64,000 nucleotides of DNA, taken from Rhynchonema sp. JSB1_4. Lineage: Eukaryota; Nematoda; Chromadorea; Monhysterida; Xyalidae. The stretch covers positions 44,263 to 108,262 of the forward strand of contig JASAMV010003527.1 of NCBI GenBank assembly GCA_030248065.1, read 5' to 3'. Position 1 is the stretch's first letter; each line of letters starts with the position of its first letter. Under the pieces are notes generated by a model. The model did no database searches, was not told the origin of the DNA, and was given only the letters and a program-made list of their open reading frames with translations. Shown in pieces: positions 59,301 to 64,000 of the stretch. The position numbers and the translations under genes were made by a program.

Positions 59301-61111
59301 ATTTGAGATTTGAGCTAGAAAACACAACAACATGCAGTTTGGGTAGACCATGTGATTTTTGTCCATAGAATTGCACAAAACTGAACTTACCGAACTGCAC
59401 TCGTTCAGAATTCGCTCAGCAACGGGCGTTTCTTTCATCAGACTGAATCGCCGTGGTCGACCGTCAGCTGAAATTAGACAAGTTTTATCATTTTACAAAT
59501 TCCTGCTAAATAATTATGTACCAGGAGACAGGAACCGACCACTTTTTCGAACTAAGCTCAAATATCTCATTCTTGTGGGCACAGTCCTGGCCAGGGAATA
59601 GTTCAAATGTCGTGCACCGCGACGCAAGAGCTCAGAGACGTGTGACTCGCTCTCTAGTTCCATCAGGAAATGTTGCGACTGAAATATGTGACAGTGTTTG
59701 CATGTTGTATCGCAACCCCCCTTAGGGCAGACTCAGGTTGAACACGGAAACCGGAACATTTCAGTGTTTTGTGTTCCATTTTTTCAAAATCACGGAACGC
59801 GGTAATATTCCCGTGGCACGGAACATGGAACGGAAATAACGCAGGCATGCAAATGGTGCTTTTCGAGTGATGATGACAAAAGCAAGCGTGCTGAAGTCAA
59901 AAGTTTGCGTGTTGACGCGAACAGCAATAATTTTCACGGAAACCGGAAATATTTCCGTGACACGGTTAGGGTTAGAGGTCGGAGAAAAAAAGGAGACACC
60001 CGACACCCGACAGTTGCAAAAAAACCCGACACCTAGTTTTTGAAAAAAACCGACACCCGACACCTATTTTTGGAACAAAAACAGGCAAATTTTTGCTCAT
60101 TTGCATCATTAGTGCATTTTTTGACTCAAGCTACTGAATTCAAGTCTTTTTACACGAAACAAGCACCAAAATAACACATTCTGCGTCTTCCAAAACATTT
60201 GGTTCGAAGAAAATTTTCTCTCAAAATTCTTCTCTCAGTAAAACTGATGTTTTGAACCTAAGTGTCGGGTGTCGGCTGTCGGGTCCCAAAAACCCGACAC
60301 CCGACATCTGGAGGTACCCGACAGCCGACACCTACAGTTTTTTTATCACCCGACATCTCGCTAACCCTAGACACGGTTATGAGTGAAATAATTTTGTATG
60401 GAAATTATTTCCGTGTTCCGGTACCCGTGTTTAACCCAAGTCCGCCCCAAGGGCTCGGATTTTTTACTTTTGTCAGGTATTTACCAGTCTTTTGCTCCAT
60501 ACTTTCCTTCGAAAACTGGAATATTTACCCAAAAAAACCTTTCTGAAGACTTCCCAATTGGCCTGCCCTGCGGGACAACCAAGTGTTATGCAATGCGTAT
60601 GCTGCGAAGATTAATACGCTTATAATAACGTATTCATACAGCGTAGAACTTTCGAGACACGCCAAAACGTATGCGTTATGCGTCAGGTGAAGTTATGCTT
60701 TCGGAATTTTACGTGCCAAACGCACCGATATGGGGTGCACAATGCAGCGAGTGTCAGCACCCAAACAATCGGCGACGGCGAGTTCAGGCGAATGCTGTGT
60801 GTTGCCAAATACCAGAACCGAACGACGGGCCTCGGACACGCGTTGGTCGAGCATTTTTCGATAGGCCACGTTGAAATCTGGATGAACACAGGTTTGATTT
60901 GTTGCTGTGATGGTTGTATGATACGAGCGAAACTCGTGAAAATTGCATTCGAAAAAAGCCAAACGCCAGCCAAACCAGTTTGCTGATCGAATCTTGATCC
61001 GCTTATTGGAGAAGCCGAACTCCATGAACCCACAGAGGACAAACATCGAATTCCATGGGGATTCAACGCTCCGATCACAGCACGCAAGCGACACCGTTTT
61101 ATTGCTGCCAT
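56343..61111 (-). CDS. Mitochondrial poly(A) polymerase, MTPAP-like (13 exons)
   Basis: Non-canonical poly(A) polymerase, about 586 residues, like vertebrate MTPAP; adds A tails to mitochondrial transcripts. Exons (minus): 61111-60976, 60877-60726, 60515-60485, 59467-59391, 59314-59225, 58618-58493, 58339-58184, about 57849-57701, 57459-57273, 57206-57078, 57015-56860, 56780-56674, 56607-56343, all in phase. The start MAAIKRCRLRAVIGALN is basic and lacks acids, as in a mitochondrial presequence. Exon 2 (EARRSVLVFG) matches the N-terminal domain. Exon 6 has the nucleotidyltransferase signature FGSCVNGFGKPSSDIDLCM with the DxD aspartates; exon 8 supplies the third in IEYDFSV. The PAP-associated part follows (YWAREVGL, NTSPPLLPPL, NPFEPGHNV). 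The tail is Ser/Asp/Glu-rich. Exon 3 is a 31-base microexon chosen because it fits phase. It converges with the GPCR gene. Confidence 0.88.
58701..58999. mobile_element. TIR element, family 2 (copy b)
   Basis: Ends CTGCGATTAGATAAAT and ATTTATCTAATCGCAG. Same family as 28445-28747 but in opposite orientation, with the conserved core at about 58817-58890. It lies in intron 5 of the mtPAP gene. The 186-residue frame on the plus strand (58753-59313) runs from this element into antisense of mtPAP exon 5 and is rejected as a gene. Confidence 0.85.
59725..60447. mobile_element. TIR element, family 4 (long copy), split by a nested insertion
   Basis: The left end GGGCAGACTCAGGTTGAAC and right end TTTAACCCAAGTCCGCCC are inverted, each followed inward by an ACACGGAAACCGGAACA-type word. 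It is related to 38123-38320. It holds the shared core at about 59865-59930 and is interrupted by the element at 59966-60369. It lies in intron 3 of the mtPAP gene. Confidence 0.82.
59966..60369. mobile_element. hAT-type element nested in family 4, exact 8-bp duplication
   Basis: Ends TAGGGTTAG and CTAACCCTA, flanked by GACACGGT on both sides (59958-59965 and 60370-60377). Subterminal words ACCCGACACCCGACA and GTCGGGTGTCGGCTGTCGGG are inverted. Sequences with GTCGGGTGTCGG also sit in intron 18 of both metalloprotease copies (about 10240-10315 and 25100-25175). Confidence 0.9.
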
Positions 61112-61199
61112 TTTAGTCTGTTCCTTGTTCTTTATATATTTTTTAGGAATTTACCGTGGGTAGTAAGCGTCGTAAACCGTAAACCTTGCAGCAGAATAT

Positions 61200-62050
61200 A
61201 GAAAATAAAGATTAGGATCGACCCGGCCCGGACCGAGATTCCGGCTTGTTGTTGCGGACGGAAACTCCCGTTCCCCTCCCCCCGGCAGTTCCTGGGGGCG
61301 GGGAGGGGGTCCCCCTTCGGGTACGTCTGTTTCCCACTCCATGGCACGCCTGCCCCCACTGTTCCCCTCCGGGCACGTCTGCTCCCCCAATTTTTCCCTA
61401 AAATGGGCAAATTTAGGCCCAAAATAGGCATTTTAGGCATAAAATGAGTGATTTTTAGGTCAATACTGTCAAAAATCGCCAAAATACCCTTTTTATTGAG
61501 ATTTTTTTCCAAAAAGGGGTAAAAATGAGTCAAATTTTCGACCTCAAAAAATCACTTTTCTCTTTTTGAGGTAGAAAGTTTGACCAATTTTTTCGCCTCT
61601 TTTAGGAAAAAATTCTCAATAAAAAGAGTATTTTGGCGACTTTTGACCGCATTGACCTAAACATCACCCATTTTAGGCCTAAAAATGCCAATTTTAGGCA
61701 GTGATGTTGTTGGTCCGAGCATGAAAGCTAGCTAGCTGGAGGGGTCCAGCGTAAGAAAGCTAGCTAGCTAGCGGGGTACCCCGATTTGGGTGTATTGGTC
61801 CAGAAGTCAAAAACAGGGGTACAAAAATTGGTCGAAATTATGCTAACATAAGCCTTTAAATGCGTATTTTTGTGCACGTGCGAGAAAATTTGAACGACTT
61901 TGACCATTTTGGCTCATAAAATGGTCATTTTGGCACTAAAATCAACACTTTTTTTTACTTGGTGACCGGAGCAAGAAAGCTAGCTAGCCAGTTTCGGGGG
62001 TATGGGTTTCGGAGCAAGAAAGCTACCTAGCAGTTGGGGGTAATACCCTC
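61200..62050. mobile_element. hAT-type element cluster with two further words
   Basis: Left part (about 61240-61700): word GGGCACGTCTGCTCCC and relatives next to GGGGAGGGGGTCCCC, then a core with TTTAGGCCTAAAA and CAAAATACCCTTTTT. Right part (about 61701-62040): CAGTGATGTTGTTGG end and the word CAAGAAAGCTAGCTAGC at both sides. Exact termini were not settled. Frames on either strand are compositional. Confidence 0.6.
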
Positions 62051-62053
62051 CCC

Positions 62054-62419
62054 CAGTGTACTTCCTGGGGGGGAGGGGGTCCCCCCCTAAGGTACACTAA
62101 CGGCCGCGACCAAGGTACACTAGTACACTAACCGCCGCGCCAGGTACACTAACCGCCTCAATTTTTGCCTAAAATAGGCAATTTTAGGCCTAAAATGGGG
62201 TGATTTTTAGGTCAATGTTGTCAAAAGTCGCCCAAATACCCTTTTTATGGAGAATTTTTTCCAAAAAGGGCCAAAAATCGGTCAAATTTTCTACCTGAAA
62301 AAGTGACTTTTTCCTGAATTTGGGTCTTCCCCCCTTCCTCCCCAGGGAGGTACAGTAACCGCCGCACGGAAAAAAGGAGTATGTACACTAACCGCCGCGC
62401 CGGACCAAGAACTACACTG
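62054..62419. mobile_element. hAT-type element, word GGTACACTAACCGCCGCG, second copy, exact 8-bp duplication
   Basis: Ends CAGTGTACTTCCTGG and AAGAACTACACTG, flanked by CCCTCCCC on both sides (62046-62053 and 62420-62427). The interior and word match the element at 35275-35659. Independent target duplications show two separate insertions of one family. Confidence 0.92.
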
Positions 62420-62429
62420 CCCTCCCCCC

Positions 62430-62830
62430 ATACATAATAGTGGCTGGGGGGTTACCCCCTCTGAGTACTTACCTACCAAAAACCCGAGGGGGGATTGGCG
62501 GGGGGTTGAGTGCTTACCTCTCACAACTCCAAATCATACCTCTCACAAGCAATTTTATACCTTTTTAAGGCAAAAATCGGTGTTTTTCGACCTTATTTTC
62601 CCAGAAATCGCGCGCGCAAACCCACCATAATACCTATTTTTAGCCGATTTTCGGCGAAAATTAGGAAAAAGTACTATTTTTACCTCAATTTTTGGCCAAA
62701 ATTGTATCACAAAAACGTTGTTTTTTTCGCCTTTTTGGGTGACCAAGATCATACCTCTCAGCTCTCACGCTTCCGGTCCCAACCCCGCATCATACTTACC
62801 TCCCACACATGGGCCTGCCACTACAAAAAT
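62430..62830. mobile_element. hAT-type element, word TACTTACCTACC/TACCTCTCACAA, second copy
   Basis: Collinear with about 34460-34810 plus the TACCTCCCACACATGGGCC end at 35205. Shared phrases include AAAACCCGAGGGGGG, CAATTTTATACCTTTTT, CGCGCGCAAACCCACC and CTCACGCTTCCGGTCCC. The left terminus overlaps the preceding element's flank and was not defined. Confidence 0.65.
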
Positions 62831-62989
62831 GTTTGTCAAAGATACTAAAATTTCTGACGGATTCGGCAAGTAAGTGATCAGTATTGTCTATCTGACGACT
62901 TTTTCATGGAAAACAATGAATTTTCAACCAAAAAAGCAGGTTAAAAAATCGCAAAAATTATGACAAAAATTGGGTTAAAATCTGAGCTG

Positions 62990-63130
62990 AGCCAAAAATT
63001 CGGGCCAGGCCGGGCCGGAGATTTGGGGGTTCGGGTTCGGGCCGGAGATTTGGGGGCTCGGGTATACTGGCAGGCGAAAAAAACCGGTTTTTTTCCGAAA
63101 AAAAAAACGAAAAAAACCGTTTTTTTCCGA
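62990..63130. repeat. GGGCCGGAGATTTGGGGG repeat and GAAAAAAACCG runs
   Basis: Two direct copies of CGGGCCGGAGATTTGGGGG followed by inverted AAAAAACCGGTTTTTTT runs. The same phrase is found at 3680 and, with changes, at 4511. The TTTTTTCCGGAAAAAA-type palindromes also occur at 35900-36045. Confidence 0.6.
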
Positions 63131-63529
63131 GACCCGAATACTTTTCCATTTATTTTTCCGTGGGTACCTTTTCGGTTTTTGATCGGAAAAATATCGGTAC
63201 TTTATTCCAATTTTTTCAAAAAATTGTAATGCAAAACTGATGAGTTTTTCGATTTCAGTGAAAAATTGGCTCGAGCACAAAAATTAACCGAAAAACGTGT
63301 AAACCAAGTGTTTTCGACTGACTTCAACACTCTCCAAGAGCACTCTCGTCACTTCGAACAAATTTTGCACTGAAATTGTTATCACGGGGTTAACGGCCGT
63401 TAACCTCCGTATACCTTGGTTGGGAACCGAACGATCGCGGTTTTGCGTTGCGGGGTTAGTAATATGTCTATCGGAAGGACAGTTCGATAGGATGAGAGAC
63501 CGCGGAAATTTTTTTTTGAAATTCTCAAG

Positions 63530-64000
63530 TGAAACATCACCAGGCTGGATTTAGTGATTTTTGCCTATACCTTGTGTGTTAAAAACGGGGGTTCTGGCGT
63601 GGTGACGTGTGATTGGTTTTTAATGATGTTTTGATTGTTTTGGAGTGGGAGTCCAGCCGTTACAAAACGCTGAAAATTTCAGCTCGATCCACCCAGTGGA
63701 AAGGTGTTTTTCAGCCACCCGAAAAATCGTGTGTCCGGCGGCAACATAAAGTGCGACAGTTGACAACCGCGCTAAGGATCCTGAATCAGGCCGGGCAAGT
63801 CGTATATCGTTCGATTCGTCTAGTCGTGGAGACCGTGCCCATCTATGTACAAAAAAATAATATCGCTTCTATCGCGAGAAAACGGCCGGTGATGTTTCAC
63901 TGGTGGTTAGTCGGACGACTAGTTTTTTGTGAGCATTATTCTGACCGTGTGTGGTTCGATTCGTCTAGTCGTTCGATGACCATGTATCGTTCGATTCGTC
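63530..64000. repeat. Second copy of the nested-gene upstream repeat, cut by window end
   Basis: Collinear with 2640-3060 and in the same orientation. After it, GTTCGATTCGTCTAGTCGT words recur at 63806, 63955 and 63987. If the pattern follows the first copy, a relative of the nested Cys-rich gene may begin beyond the window. Confidence 0.65.

Noticed and set aside
58753..59313. 186-residue frame, plus strand
   Set aside because: It begins in a MITE and ends as antisense of mtPAP exon 5.

Overview
This is eukaryotic DNA, most likely from a nematode. All four clear protein genes are split by introns that end in TTTCAG-like acceptors. The genes are of animal type: an M16 zinc metalloprotease of the C05D11.1/SDD3 kind, a Cys-loop receptor subunit, a peptide GPCR, and a mitochondrial poly(A) polymerase. 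A degenerate interstitial array of TTAGGC, the nematode telomere unit, lies near 36.7 kb. I see no bacterial operons, ribosome binding sites or CRISPR. I cannot name the species.

Layout. (1) 1.6-20.2 kb, minus strand: M16 metalloprotease copy 1 in 21 exons. Its intron 19 is about 8 kb and carries a 1.5 kb TIR element plus a nested plus-strand gene (about 4.6-7.1 kb) for an unknown Lys/Arg- and Cys-rich protein. (2) 20.7 kb, plus strand: a small RGG-rich exon pair divergent from copy 1. (3) 21-23.9 kb: intergenic, with GCGGGTTAGCGGG-type small elements. (4) 23.9-31.8 kb, minus strand: M16 copy 2 with the same 21-exon plan. The block 10.37-12.06 kb matches 25.22-26.91 kb at a constant offset of 14,852 bp with very few differences, introns included, while the 5' halves have diverged. 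This points to tandem duplication followed by local homogenisation. (5) 32-38.3 kb: a nest of non-autonomous DNA transposons, several with exact 8-bp target duplications (hAT type), plus a tRNA-like sequence and the TTAGGC array. (6) 39.5-41.5 kb, minus strand: a Cys-loop (nicotinic-like) receptor subunit. (7) 42-53 kb: gene-poor, with a 156-bp tandem array, large hairpins (one with a tRNA-like loop) and a repeat family in inverted copies. (8) 53.2-56.1 kb, plus strand: a FMRFamide-receptor-like GPCR. (9) 56.3-61.1 kb, minus strand: a mitochondrial poly(A) polymerase in 13 exons; it converges tail-to-tail with the GPCR, 286 bp apart. (10) 61.2-64 kb: more hAT-type elements and, at the edge, a repeat homologous to the stretch just upstream of the nested gene.

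The genes do not form one pathway. The receptor subunit and the GPCR are neuronal-type membrane proteins. The M16 protease and mtPAP are housekeeping types. Exon coordinates come from reading splice signals, reading phase and remembered family architecture; most junctions keep phase exactly, and the uncertain ones are flagged. No database or folding program was run.
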